In this document: positions 7,144 through 15,099 of the stretch, one piece after another
How the letters are laid out: each line of letters begins with the position of its first letter
Numbering within the stretch: position 1 is the stretch's first letter
Source: CAZCQG01 sp964500775
GTDB lineage: Bacteria; Campylobacterota; Campylobacteria; Campylobacterales; CAZCQG01
DNA length: 20,459 nt
Direction: 5' to 3'
Assembly: GCA_964500775.1 (NCBI GenBank)
Contig: CAZCQG010000032.1
Span: 1-20,459, forward strand
The notes under the pieces: model-generated
What the model was told of the DNA's origin: nothing
Database searches by the model: none
Seen by the model: only the letters and a program-made list of their open reading frames with translations
Position numbers and translations under genes: made by a program

Positions 7144-8676
7144 TTGATAGAGCGTGTTTTCTTAGAGGAGTATCTCTCTTTCTCCAACTGCGAAGTGCCG
7201 CTCAAAGAAGGATTGACCGTCATCACCGGCGTTAGCGGCGCGGGTAAATCGATACTTACCGAATCCATCCTCGCTCTCTTTGGCGCAAAAGAGTTAAATG
7301 AAGGCGCTATCGAGCTGACTCTAGACATCGATATAGCACACGACGACATAGACAGCGACGAGCTACTCATAATAAAAGCAAATAAAAAAGATAAGGTTCG
7401 CTACTTTATCAATCAAAAAGCCTACCCGAAAAAGGGGATTCGAGATATTTTCGCCCCCTATCTAAGCCATATCGGACAAAAAGATAGAAGCGATATGGAT
7501 GCAAAAAATATCCTCTCCGTCTTGGATAGTTTTATCGCCCAAAAACTCCCGCAACACGCCCAAACGCTCCAACTCCACAAAGAGCTTTTTAGTAGCGAAG
7601 AGACGCTTGGTAGGGAGCTCAAAAAGCTCGAAGAAGAAGAGAAAAAAATCGAAGAGCTTATCGAGTTTGCAGAGTTTGAGATAAACAAGATCGAGCGGAT
7701 AAACCCGAAAGTAGGTGAATACGAAGATCTGATGAATCAAAAAAGGCTTCTAAGTCAAAAAGAAAAAATCACTAAAGCGCTCAACGATGCGAGTGAAATT
7801 TTTGAGATGCAAGGGAGCGTATCGCGTGCTTTGGAGGTGCTAGAAGAGGATGATTCTTTTTTCAATGATGCAATGAACACGCTCCATGCCCTTTTTGAAG
7901 GGAAAAGCTACGAGCTTGAGAATCTCGATGATCTCGACATCGAAGGCATCCTTAATCGCCTCGAAGAGCTTTCTGGTCTCATCAATAGATACGGCGGTAT
8001 CGAGGACGTATTGCTCTACAAAGAGAAGAAAATCACCGAACTAGCAGGCTACAAAAATATCTCTATCTCAAAAGATAATATACAAAAAGAGCTAGAAGAG
8101 ACTAGAAGCAAAAGAGCTAAAGTCACAAACGAACTCACGCATAATAGGACAAAATACGCTTCGACGCTTGAGAAGGCGATAGATTCCGAACTCAAAAAAC
8201 TTTACCTCGAAGGCTTTGCATTGGAGCTGCACAAAAAAGGGCTTGATGAGAGCGGCGAAGACGGCGTCATATTTCGGCTCAAAAACAGCTCCTTAGAAAA
8301 CGTCAGCTCGGGGGAATTTAACAGGATTCGTCTCGCATTTTTGAGCGTAAAAGCAGATATTTTTATGTCCAAGAAAAGCGGGATTCTCATCGTGGATGAG
8401 ATAGATGCAAACCTAAGCGGCGAAGAATCCGAAGCTATCGCCCTCCTTTTAAAAAAGCTCTCAAGCACCTATCAAGTCATCTCCATCTCACACCAACCCC
8501 ATCTCCCAAGTATCGCCGATACGCACCTACTCGTCTACAAAGAAGGCGATATAAGCGGAGCGAGAATCCTAAGCAAAGAGCAGAGTGTAAATGAAATCGC
8601 GCGGATGATAAGCGGCAGTGAGATCACTAAAGAGGCACTGGAGTTTGCCAAGAAAAGAGTATATGGCAAACAATGA
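7144..8676 (+). CDS. recN: DNA repair protein RecN
   Basis: SMC-like ATPase that acts early at double-strand breaks in recombinational repair. It has 510 residues, a little shorter than E. coli RecN (553). Walker A GVSGAGKS lies at 29-36, coiled-coil arms at about 140-230 and 285-350, the signature region at 387-394, Walker B ILIVDEID at 414-421, and the switch histidine in ISHQPHLPSIAD at 450. The signature reads VSSGEFNR instead of the usual LSGGELSR, keeping the Ser-Gly-Glu core. The start is TTG one base after the nadK stop; no in-frame ATG lies before the Walker A motif, and the N-terminal strand IERVFLEEYLSF is needed for the fold. The stop is followed by a GC-rich structured spacer before the next gene. 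Confidence 0.95.
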   Translation: MIERVFLEEYLSFSNCEVPLKEGLTVITGVSGAGKSILTESILALFGAKELNEGAIELTLDIDIAHDDIDSDELLIIKANKKDKVRYFINQKAYPKKGIRDIFAPYLSHIGQKDRSDMDAKNILSVLDSFIAQKLPQHAQTLQLHKELFSSEETLGRELKKLEEEEKKIEELIEFAEFEINKIERINPKVGEYEDLMNQKRLLSQKEKITKALNDASEIFEMQGSVSRALEVLEEDDSFFNDAMNTLHALFEGKSYELENLDDLDIEGILNRLEELSGLINRYGGIEDVLLYKEKKITELAGYKNISISKDNIQKELEETRSKRAKVTNELTHNRTKYASTLEKAIDSELKKLYLEGFALELHKKGLDESGEDGVIFRLKNSSLENVSSGEFNRIRLAFLSVKADIFMSKKSGILIVDEIDANLSGEESEAIALLLKKLSSTYQVISISHQPHLPSIADTHLLVYKEGDISGARILSKEQSVNEIARMISGSEITKEALEFAKKRVYGKQ

Positions 8677-8684
8677 AGCGCCAA

Positions 8685-8740
8685 GGGTGCGCGGGCACTC
8701 TGCCGAAGAGTCCTTGCGGGGCTTTGCCGCGCAAGGAGTG
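8685..8740 (+). promoter_or_regulatory. GC-rich hairpins that sequester the rqcH ribosome-binding site
   Basis: The recN-rqcH spacer is markedly more GC-rich than its surroundings. The main stem pairs TCCTTGCG (8711-8718) with CGCAAGGA (8730-8737), 8 bp. After a G-G mismatch, GGC/GCC closes a TTT loop. The Shine-Dalgarno AAGGAG (8733-8738) of the next gene is almost wholly inside the 3' arm. A smaller stem precedes it, either ACTCT/AGAGT (8697-8701 with 8707-8711) or the competing GGGTGC/GCACTC (8685-8690 with 8695-8700). CACTC (8696-8700) can also pair with GAGTG (8736-8740). There is no T tract, so it is not a standard terminator. Confidence 0.6.
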
Positions 8741-8748
8741 AAATAAAA

Positions 8749-10083
8749 ATGAAGTATTTCCTCTTAGAATTGCTTGCAAAGAGGCTTGATTCGTATAAAC
8801 AAATCACCCGAGCACGCAGGGTAGAAAACAACTCGATTCTTATCGAATTTGACTTTGACCATACATACATTTTTGACCTCACCCGCGGTCAAAGTACCGT
8901 CTATCCGATAGATGAAACCCCTATCGCCAAAGAATACAACGCCCCATTTGACGTGAATCTCAAAAGACTTCTCACCAAAGCCAAACTAGAATCCGCAAGG
9001 GCAGAATCGGGAAACAGAGTTCTCCTCCTCACCCTCATCTCTCCGCAGGTCTACAAAGAGGTGCGGACGATTCTAAGACTAGAATTCACAGGACGCCATA
9101 CAAACGCAATACTCCTCAATGAGCACAACATCGTCATCGACGCGTTGCGTCATATCAACAAAGAGCACTCGTTCCGCGAGATAATGCCCTCCCGAGCCCT
9201 TGCGCCGCTTGCCCCTATGGAGATAAAGGAGAAAAGAGAACCCGTAGAAGAGATCGATGCTTACCTCAAAAAATGTTTCTGCGACAAAGTAAACAATACT
9301 CTAGAAGAAGCCCAAAACGGCGCAATAGGGAAGATAAAAAAGCGCCAGCAAAAGATACTCGAACATCTCGATTCCCTCCAAAATCCCGCATCGCTCCTCG
9401 AAGAATCCGATCTTTGCCGCAAGCACGCCGAGATACTTTATGGACGGCAGAATGAGATCAAGGACATCTATGCAAAAGAGATTTACACCGAAGATTTTGA
9501 CGGCACCCCGCTCACGATTCCCCTCCCCGAAGAATCGATAAACGCCAAAGACGGTGCGCGTCTCCTCCACCAAAAAAGTAAAAAGCTCTCGCAAAAAGCG
9601 AAGAATCTCACCATCGAAGAGGAGAATCTCAAAGAGAAAGTGGTCCTCTATAACCGTATGATTCACGCCATCAAACAAACGACTTCGATCCACGAGATAA
9701 GCTTCTATTACCAAAAACAGGAATCCAAGCAAAAAAATAAACGGGGGATCCAAAAGAACTACGTCCAATTAAACATCGACGGATATGACGTGATAGTAGG
9801 AAGAAATAGCACCGAAAACGGCGAGGTATTACGTGATTCCAAAGGGGAAGATATTTGGATGCACGTCCAAAACGCCCCCTCCTCACACCTCATCATCAAG
9901 ACCAATAAAAACAAAATCAACGAGAACATCCTCGTAATAGCTGCGAAAGTGTGCGTAAATTATAGCTTTGGAGAAAAAGGGAGCTTTTTGGTCGATTATA
10001 CAAAAAGAAAATATGTTAATATTATAGAAGGTTCAAATGTGACGTACAAAAACCAAAAGACGTTAAGGATATACAAAGAGTAG
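8749..10083 (+). CDS. rqcH: RqcH/NFACT-family ribosome quality-control protein (annotated elsewhere as fibronectin-binding)
   Basis: 444 residues. The NFACT-N domain (about 1-150) includes LRLEFTGRHTNAILL at 109-123, a helical middle part follows (about 165-310), and the NFACT-R domain (about 335-444) has VGRN at 350-353, DIWMHVQNAPSSHLII at 368-383 and DYTKRKYVN at 416-424. Family members bind stalled 50S subunits carrying peptidyl-tRNA and, in Bacillus subtilis, recruit tRNA-Ala to add C-terminal alanine tails. Older annotation calls them fibronectin-binding proteins, for example in C. jejuni. It is shorter than firmicute RqcH (about 570) because the middle coiled coil is reduced. By eye, the catalytic Asp-Arg pair of B. 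subtilis RqcH aligns with Asn89-Arg90 here. The ATG is 8 nt from an AAGGAG buried in a hairpin. Confidence 0.88.
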   Translation: MKYFLLELLAKRLDSYKQITRARRVENNSILIEFDFDHTYIFDLTRGQSTVYPIDETPIAKEYNAPFDVNLKRLLTKAKLESARAESGNRVLLLTLISPQVYKEVRTILRLEFTGRHTNAILLNEHNIVIDALRHINKEHSFREIMPSRALAPLAPMEIKEKREPVEEIDAYLKKCFCDKVNNTLEEAQNGAIGKIKKRQQKILEHLDSLQNPASLLEESDLCRKHAEILYGRQNEIKDIYAKEIYTEDFDGTPLTIPLPEESINAKDGARLLHQKSKKLSQKAKNLTIEEENLKEKVVLYNRMIHAIKQTTSIHEISFYYQKQESKQKNKRGIQKNYVQLNIDGYDVIVGRNSTENGEVLRDSKGEDIWMHVQNAPSSHLIIKTNKNKINENILVIAAKVCVNYSFGEKGSFLVDYTKRKYVNIIEGSNVTYKNQKTLRIYKE

Positions 10084-10105
10084 TAGAACGCGTAAAAGGA
10101 TTTAC

Positions 10106-10426
10106 ATGGCTATCTCTCCGCTAGGCAACATCGTACACGTAAACCAAAATATGCAAGTCCAATCTGCTATCCAAGGCAATGCCCAAAACAGAGTCGATCT
10201 CCAAAATTTCGTTAATATGCAAGACTTCAACGAAAAACTCCAAGAGGTAGAAGACGTGCGTCCCGCCGAACAAATCCATAAAGTCGATGAAGAAGGGGGC
10301 GGAGGCAAAAACGAACAAGAGATGAAAAAAAAAGAGGAAACAGAAGAGGAGATGAAAAAAGAAGAGGAAGAGGAGAAAAACCCGCTAAGCTCTTCCCCTT
10401 TTCATATTCTAGATATTCAGGTTTAG
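10106..10426 (+). CDS. Small charged low-complexity protein, function unknown
   Basis: A 106-residue protein with no family I recognise. An N-terminal part (1-48) is rich in Asn and Gln without charge clusters (SPLGNIVHVNQNMQVQ). A short acidic region (49-62) and a GGGG linker follow, then a run at about 67-92 made almost only of Lys, Glu and Met, and a hydrophobic end, HILDIQV. It has no signal peptide or membrane segment. The start is well supported by AAAAGGA 5 nt before the ATG, 22 nt after the rqcH stop, so it is probably the last gene of that operon. The Lys/Glu run is encoded by a nearly pure purine tract containing nine consecutive A at 10325-10333. The stop codon overlaps that of the convergent prs gene. 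A real gene is likely; the function is not inferable. Confidence 0.7.
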   Translation: MAISPLGNIVHVNQNMQVQSAIQGNAQNRVDLQNFVNMQDFNEKLQEVEDVRPAEQIHKVDEEGGGGKNEQEMKKKEETEEEMKKEEEEEKNPLSSSPFHILDIQV

Positions 10427-11352
10427 ATAAACAGCGAGTTTACGCTTTCGTTGTGATAGACCCTGCGTACCACTTCGCCAAAAAGCGAAGCTACGTCAAG
10501 TACGGTGATTTTTTCTTGATTAGGTTGTATGGGGAGGGTATTGGTGACGATGAGTTCATCGAGTTCACCCTCTTGGATACGTTTGTACGCTTCGCCGCTA
10601 AGTACCGGATGTGTGGCAAACGCCATCACTGAAGTAGCCCCTTTTGCTTTGAGAGCACTTGCCGCTTTTACCATCGTCCCTGCGGTATCGACGATGTCAT
10701 CTACAAGAATCACGTCTTTACCGGTAACATCGCCGATAATATTCATCACTTCGCTGACATTCGCTTTCTCTCTTCTTTTATCCACGATAACGAGATCAAG
10801 CCCCAATCTATCGGCAAAATATCTTGCCCTCGCCACACCGCCGATGTCAGGAGATGCGATGATAGGATTTTTTAGATTCTTCCTTTTAAAGTACTCAAAA
10901 AAGACTACCGCACCATACAAGTTATCGACGGGAATATCGAAGAATCCTTGAATTTGACCGGCGTGCAAGTCGATAGTGACTATCCGATCAATCCCCGAGG
11001 TCTCTAGGAGATTTGCAACGAGTTTGGCGGTGATAGGGACTCTCGGAGCCGCTTTTCTATCTTGGCGTGCATAGCCGAAGTAGGGGATTATCGCCGTGAT
11101 AGAGCTAGCGGAGCTTCTGCGCAAAGCATCGGTCATTATGAGCAGTTCCATCAGATTGTCATTCGTCGGGGAGCACGTAGGCTGGATGATAAATACATCT
11201 CTTCCTCGCACGCTTTCACTGATATGCACGTTTATCTCGCCGTCGCTAAATCTATTTACCGTCGCGGCAGAGAGGGGGATGTTTAAATACTTGGCAACTT
11301 TGTGAGCAAAATCGGGATTTGCCGTTCCCGTAAAAATTTTATAGCCTCGCAT
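10423..11352 (-). CDS. prs: Ribose-phosphate pyrophosphokinase (PRPP synthetase)
   Basis: Makes PRPP from ribose 5-phosphate and ATP for purine, pyrimidine, NAD, His and Trp synthesis; cytoplasmic hexamer. With the start at 11352 it has 309 residues, a normal length. Motifs: the RFSDGEI region at 34-40, PYFGYARQDRK at 90-100 (ATP and flexible loop), TIDLHAGQIQGFFDIP at 126-141 with the catalytic/metal His130, and the PRPP-binding loop VILVDDIVDTAGT at 214-226. The frame is open 13 codons further upstream, but the ATG at 11352 has GGAG 5 nt before it and gives the conserved N-terminus MRGYKIFTG. It lies 73 bp after mnmA on the same strand with a possible promoter of its own. Its TAA overlaps the TAG of the convergent small gene. 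Confidence 0.97.
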   Translation of the reverse strand: MRGYKIFTGTANPDFAHKVAKYLNIPLSAATVNRFSDGEINVHISESVRGRDVFIIQPTCSPTNDNLMELLIMTDALRRSSASSITAIIPYFGYARQDRKAAPRVPITAKLVANLLETSGIDRIVTIDLHAGQIQGFFDIPVDNLYGAVVFFEYFKRKNLKNPIIASPDIGGVARARYFADRLGLDLVIVDKRREKANVSEVMNIIGDVTGKDVILVDDIVDTAGTMVKAASALKAKGATSVMAFATHPVLSGEAYKRIQEGELDELIVTNTLPIQPNQEKITVLDVASLFGEVVRRVYHNESVNSLFI

Positions 11353-11390
11353 AGGGTCTCCAAAAAGCAGTGTGGATTTTCTTTCGTGCA

Positions 11391-11396
11391 ATAATA
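11391..11396 (-). promoter_or_regulatory. Weak candidate -10 box for prs
   Basis: The minus strand reads TTTTATTATTGC; TATTAT has one mismatch to TATAAT and lies about 38 nt before the prs ATG, in the 73-bp AT-rich mnmA-prs gap. No clear -35 box or terminator is visible in the gap, so prs may instead be read from the upstream chain. Confidence 0.3.
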
Positions 11397-11425
11397 AAAG
11401 AAACTCTCTTAATACTGAATTTGAT

Positions 11426-12454
11426 TTAAGCGGATGCAGTAATTATCCCCCCTCCTATAAGTTTTTCTCCGTCATAAAAAACGACGGCTTGCCCTATCGC
11501 CACACCGCTCACTCCCTCTTTAATATCGATAGTAGCGCTATCTCTATCAATACTCACAAAACACTCCTTGGGCTCGCTTCGGTAACGAATTTTTGTCTCG
11601 CAGACAAAGGTTATTTCGTCGATGAAGCAATTAATAGTATTAGCGATTATTCTATGTTTGATAAGTTTTTCTTTACTTCCGGCTACGATTCTATTATTTT
11701 TCGCATCGATCTCTAAAACATATTTCGGCTCAAACGAGAGAGGAATATCAAGCCCTTTTCGCTTCCCGATAGTAAAATGCATATAACCTCCGTGCCGCCC
11801 TATTACATTACCTGCTTCATCTATTACCGCACCCTCTTTGTCGACTTCGAGATTGTTTTGGCGCAAAATATCTATGTAGTTTGTATCGACAAAACAGATC
11901 TCTTGCGATTCCTTTTGCTTTACTAGTTTGTCATAGGGCGCGGTGTGTGCGAGTTTTGCTTTGAGTTCGCTTTTTATCACCTCACCAAGCGGGAATCTTA
12001 GAAAGGGCAGTTGCTCTTTTTTCAGTCCGTACAAGAAATAGCTTTGGTCTTTTTCTTTATCGAGCGCTTTATAGATGTATCCATCCAAGATGCGTGCATA
12101 GTGTCCGCTCGCTAAAAACTCTACGCCGAGATTCATCGCATACGCATAGGCTTTGCCGAATTTTATCGTCGGGTTGCAGAGTGTACAGGGATTTGGGGTG
12201 ATTCCGTTTTTATATGCGTCGATAAAGGTATCGATGACGTTTTTGCGAAACTCTTCTTGGAGATCCAAAACATGGAGGGTGAAGTCGAAATACTCTTTTA
12301 ATAAAGCGATATTTTTAAGATTGTTTTCGTGATAGGATTCCGAGGGGTGCAGTTTGAGATAGATTGCGTGCACCTCATACCCTTCTGCGAGGAGCAGGGA
12401 AAGCACATAGGAGGAATCAACCCCTCCACTCATAAGTAGTGCGGCTTTTTTCAC
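11426..12454 (-). CDS. mnmA: tRNA-specific 2-thiouridylase MnmA
   Basis: Thiolates U34 of tRNA-Lys, -Glu and -Gln, completing mnm5s2U-type wobble bases; cytoplasmic. At 342 residues it is near the usual 340-370. The PP-loop SGGVDSS lies at 9-15. The catalytic cysteines appear in NPCTLCN (C93, with C90 as an extra Cys) and ESQEICFVD (C187), corresponding to E. coli C102 and C199. The middle tRNA-binding part contains GHYARI (117-122), and HFTIGKRKGL leads into the C-terminal beta-barrel. The start is GTG, overlapping the fliY stop as GTGA, so translation is probably coupled to fliY. It is the last gene of the flagellar chain; in C. jejuni mnmA also lies close to fliY, as I recall. Confidence 0.96.
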   Translation of the reverse strand: MKKAALLMSGGVDSSYVLSLLLAEGYEVHAIYLKLHPSESYHENNLKNIALLKEYFDFTLHVLDLQEEFRKNVIDTFIDAYKNGITPNPCTLCNPTIKFGKAYAYAMNLGVEFLASGHYARILDGYIYKALDKEKDQSYFLYGLKKEQLPFLRFPLGEVIKSELKAKLAHTAPYDKLVKQKESQEICFVDTNYIDILRQNNLEVDKEGAVIDEAGNVIGRHGGYMHFTIGKRKGLDIPLSFEPKYVLEIDAKNNRIVAGSKEKLIKHRIIANTINCFIDEITFVCETKIRYRSEPKECFVSIDRDSATIDIKEGVSGVAIGQAVVFYDGEKLIGGGIITASA

Positions 12455-13329
12455 CCTTGTAGTTGCTCTAGCCTTTCGCGTCTTGTCCCTATTTCGGTGA
12501 TTTGAATACCGAAGTTCCCATCCACAATCACCACCTCGCCCCGAGCGATCACTTTATCGTCCACTAGGATTTCCAAAGGATCGTTTGCAAGTTGATTGAG
12601 CTCCACGACACTCCCTATATCCATAGAGATGACATCTTTTAAGAGCATCTTCTTTTGTCCGATTCGCACTTTTACCGAGAGCTTTACGTCCAAAATCATA
12701 TTGATATTGGTCATCTCTCCGTCATTCAAAACGCTTTGTAAGCTCGAACCTCCGCCTCCGCCGCTAGAAGTACTGTGGTGCGGAGCGCTCACGCCTCCGA
12801 TAGCGCTACTAAGATCTTCATTAGAACTCGCGCCGCCCCCTTCTATCGCATTTACGATACTACTATCTATCGCAAAAATGATAGGACTATCAATACTATT
12901 AAGGGCAAAGTGGAATTTATAGTTTTTCCCGCCTGCTATGCCGCTCGTATCTTCCAAAAACTCTATCGAAGAGGGGGAAAGGTTGAGCGAAGGGAGAGAT
13001 TTTTGTCCGCCCATCGCCGTTTGCAGCGCGCCGAACACGTTGGAGATTATCTCCTTGGTCGCATCCAAATCATCATCGTCCATAGATTCTTTACTCTCGC
13101 CCTCGCCGCCTAGCATCAGGTCTGAAAGTGCCGTACCAAGCTCTGTCGGGACTAAGACATTGATATTGCCGCTCGCAGCGCCGCTAACGTCTATGGTGAT
13201 TTTCGCCGCACTTGCGGGGAACTCGGAAGCATCTATCTCCCCTTCGCTGTTCACGCTTGGGGAGTGTCCCGTCAAGCCCTCTATCGTTGAAGATAATTCC
13301 TGTGATAACAGGTTTAAGAATTCGTCCAC
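12451..13329 (-). CDS. fliY: Flagellar motor switch protein FliY (FliN-type C-terminus)
   Basis: Switch-complex (C-ring) component. It has 292 residues. The N-terminal/middle part (about 1-160) is CheC-like, a Gly/Ser-rich linker spans 163-200, and a C-terminal FliN domain at about 210-282 contains ILDVKLSVKVRIG and DPLEILVDDKVIARGEV. The helix DATKEIISN (89-97) resembles the CheC phosphatase motif, but Glu and Asn are separated by three residues, not two, so CheY-P phosphatase activity is doubtful. The start is GTG within the end of fliM (16-bp overlap), with GAGGAG about 6 nt upstream. It is followed by mnmA with a 4-bp overlap. Campylobacterota typically have both FliY and a separate FliN; no separate fliN is in this window. 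Confidence 0.95.
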   Translation of the reverse strand: MDEFLNLLSQELSSTIEGLTGHSPSVNSEGEIDASEFPASAAKITIDVSGAASGNINVLVPTELGTALSDLMLGGEGESKESMDDDDLDATKEIISNVFGALQTAMGGQKSLPSLNLSPSSIEFLEDTSGIAGGKNYKFHFALNSIDSPIIFAIDSSIVNAIEGGGASSNEDLSSAIGGVSAPHHSTSSGGGGGSSLQSVLNDGEMTNINMILDVKLSVKVRIGQKKMLLKDVISMDIGSVVELNQLANDPLEILVDDKVIARGEVVIVDGNFGIQITEIGTRRERLEQLQG

Positions 13330-14387
13330 TCACTCTCCTCTTTGATTCCGCTCGCCCTAGATTTTCTTTGGTTTTCGAGCATTTCGAGTATCTCTTTGAC
13401 CTCGTCTTTTTCTGTTTTAATGATTTCGATAATTTTAGCAGTTTTTCTATATCTATGTAGCCCGATTTTCCCGATATATTTACTTCTGCCGTCCACGCTT
13501 AGTATCACGGTATCATCCGCAGGTCTATCAAGTCTGATAATATCCCCTTCCTTAAGCTCCAAGACATCTTTGAGTGTGAGTTCGGTATTTCCCAAGAAGG
13601 CGGTGATATTTACCATCGCACCTCCGAGTAACGCTTGCAGCTCTCTATTTCTCGATTTTTTAGAGCTTGTCTCGCTTAGCATTACGTCCCTGCTCGCTAG
13701 TCTTGAGAGGATAGATTCTAGCGATATGACGGGGTAGCAGATATTCATCATCCCTGAGCTATGCCCGATGATAATCTCCATAACGACCATGATGACGATT
13801 TCGTTTTGAGCGACGATTTGCACGACGTTGGGGCTAGATTCCTTAGCGTCAATCGTCGGGAAAACCTCCGCTATCGGTCCCCACGCATCTTTGAGGTTGA
13901 GCATAATTTGGCGCAAAACCGTATCCAAGAGGTTGAGCTCTATATCGCTAAACTCACGGCTCGCTTCATACGGGTCGCCCTTTCCGCCGAGTAGCCTATC
14001 GATCATCGGAAACGCGATGGAAGGGTTTATCTCCAGTACCCCGCTCCCATCAAGCGGCTTCATCGAAAAGACGTTAAAACTCGTCGGGCTTGGGAGCGAC
14101 ATCAAAAATTCGCCATACGTCATCTGATCTACCGAGTGGAGCTGAATCTCCACGATACTTCTCATAAGGGCGGATATTTGAGAAGAGACGTTTCTCGCCA
14201 TCTTATCGTGAATCCCGCGAAACGCCCGTAGTTGCTCTTTACTGACCCTGTTTGGACGCTTGAAGTCATAGAGTGTGACTTGTTTTTGTTGGAGGATATT
14301 ATCGGTGTCTAAGACCTCGGTATCACTGTCATCGTCGACTACCTCAAGTAGCTGGTCAATCTCCTCTTGGCTTAGAATATCAGCCAT
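13314..14387 (-). CDS. fliM: Flagellar motor switch protein FliM
   Basis: C-ring protein that binds CheY-P and sets rotation direction. At 357 residues it is typical. The N-terminal peptide MADILSQEEIDQLLEVV is the conserved CheY-P-binding segment, followed by an acidic linker (18-30). The middle domain starts near VTLYDFKRPNRVSKEQLRAF and contains INPSIAFPMIDRLLGGKG. The C-terminal FliN-like domain at about 265-335 reads ELTLKDVLELKEGDIIRLDR. The ATG overlaps the fliA stop by 8 bp and its own end overlaps fliY by 16 bp, so the three are coupled. The C-terminal tail after 335 is rich in Lys and Glu. Confidence 0.98.
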   Translation of the reverse strand: MADILSQEEIDQLLEVVDDDSDTEVLDTDNILQQKQVTLYDFKRPNRVSKEQLRAFRGIHDKMARNVSSQISALMRSIVEIQLHSVDQMTYGEFLMSLPSPTSFNVFSMKPLDGSGVLEINPSIAFPMIDRLLGGKGDPYEASREFSDIELNLLDTVLRQIMLNLKDAWGPIAEVFPTIDAKESSPNVVQIVAQNEIVIMVVMEIIIGHSSGMMNICYPVISLESILSRLASRDVMLSETSSKKSRNRELQALLGGAMVNITAFLGNTELTLKDVLELKEGDIIRLDRPADDTVILSVDGRSKYIGKIGLHRYRKTAKIIEIIKTEKDEVKEILEMLENQRKSRASGIKEESEWTNS

Positions 14388-15099
14388 GTTCTCTTCCTAG
14401 CGTCTCTCGGATACTTTTTAAAACCGCTTTGTGGATTTGTGAGATGCGCGATTCGGTGATCTCTAATATCTCGCTTATCTCTTTGAGGCTTAGCTCCTCG
14501 AAATAGTAGAGCTGGATAATCATCTGTTCACGCTCGCTTAGGTCTTCAAGTATGCTTTTGATGATCTCTATGAGTTCGTCTTGTTCGACTTTTTTGTCGG
14601 TGTTGAGATTCTCGATATTTGCCAGTTGGTCGTCTATGGGCATCAGCGCGTAAATATCGGCGGCGACTCTCGCTTCCCGTATTTTTTTCACGTCTTCGCC
14701 CAAGACACCCGCTAGATATTCGTCATCGGGCTCTTCTTCGTGTTCGTTGACATACTTCATCACTTCATCATCTATCGACTTGATGAGCTTTCTATTGCTC
14801 CTGCTTACGACGTCCAAACTCCGAAGATAGTCAAGCATCGCCCCATGTACACGAGTTTTCGCGTATCCCCAAAACGAATCGTTGATCGCATCGTCGTATC
14901 TTCTCGCAAGCTTCACAAGCTCTTCGGCACCGATAGAGATAAGATCTACGGTATCCACGGAGCTAGGCAAGCGCTCTTTCATCCTGTACGCCATCGCTTT
15001 TACCGCAGGGAGATACTGCACGGCAAGCTCGTCTTGGGAGTGTCTGATGTTGTCGCTATAGCTATTTATCGCTTTATTGTGGAGCTTTTTTTCTTTCAT
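14380..15099 (-). CDS. fliA: Flagellar sigma factor FliA (sigma-28)
   Basis: Directs transcription of late flagellar genes such as the major flagellin. It has 239 residues, standard for FliA. Region 2 is at about 22-98 (ELAVQYLPAVKAMAYRM, DLISIGAEELVKLARRYD, SFWGYAKTRVHGAMLDYLR), region 3 at about 100-160, and region 4 at 178-232 with the helix-turn-helix LSLKEISEILEITESRISQI. The ATG overlaps the stop of the preceding small membrane-protein gene as ATGA. There is no flgM in the window. Its placement inside the housekeeping-driven chain is as in H. pylori and C. jejuni. Confidence 0.97.
   Translation of the reverse strand: MKEKKLHNKAINSYSDNIRHSQDELAVQYLPAVKAMAYRMKERLPSSVDTVDLISIGAEELVKLARRYDDAINDSFWGYAKTRVHGAMLDYLRSLDVVSRSNRKLIKSIDDEVMKYVNEHEEEPDDEYLAGVLGEDVKKIREARVAADIYALMPIDDQLANIENLNTDKKVEQDELIEIIKSILEDLSEREQMIIQLYYFEELSLKEISEILEITESRISQIHKAVLKSIRETLGREHG

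Noticed and set aside
6699..7370. 223-codon minus-strand ORF across nadK and recN
   Set aside because: It is antisense to two well-supported genes, and its composition (Ser-, Val- and Arg-rich without domain pattern) is that of a mirror frame.
9301..9768. 155-codon minus-strand ORF rich in Leu and Phe
   Set aside because: Antisense to the Glu/Lys-rich middle of rqcH; complementary codons produce false hydrophobic membrane-like segments.
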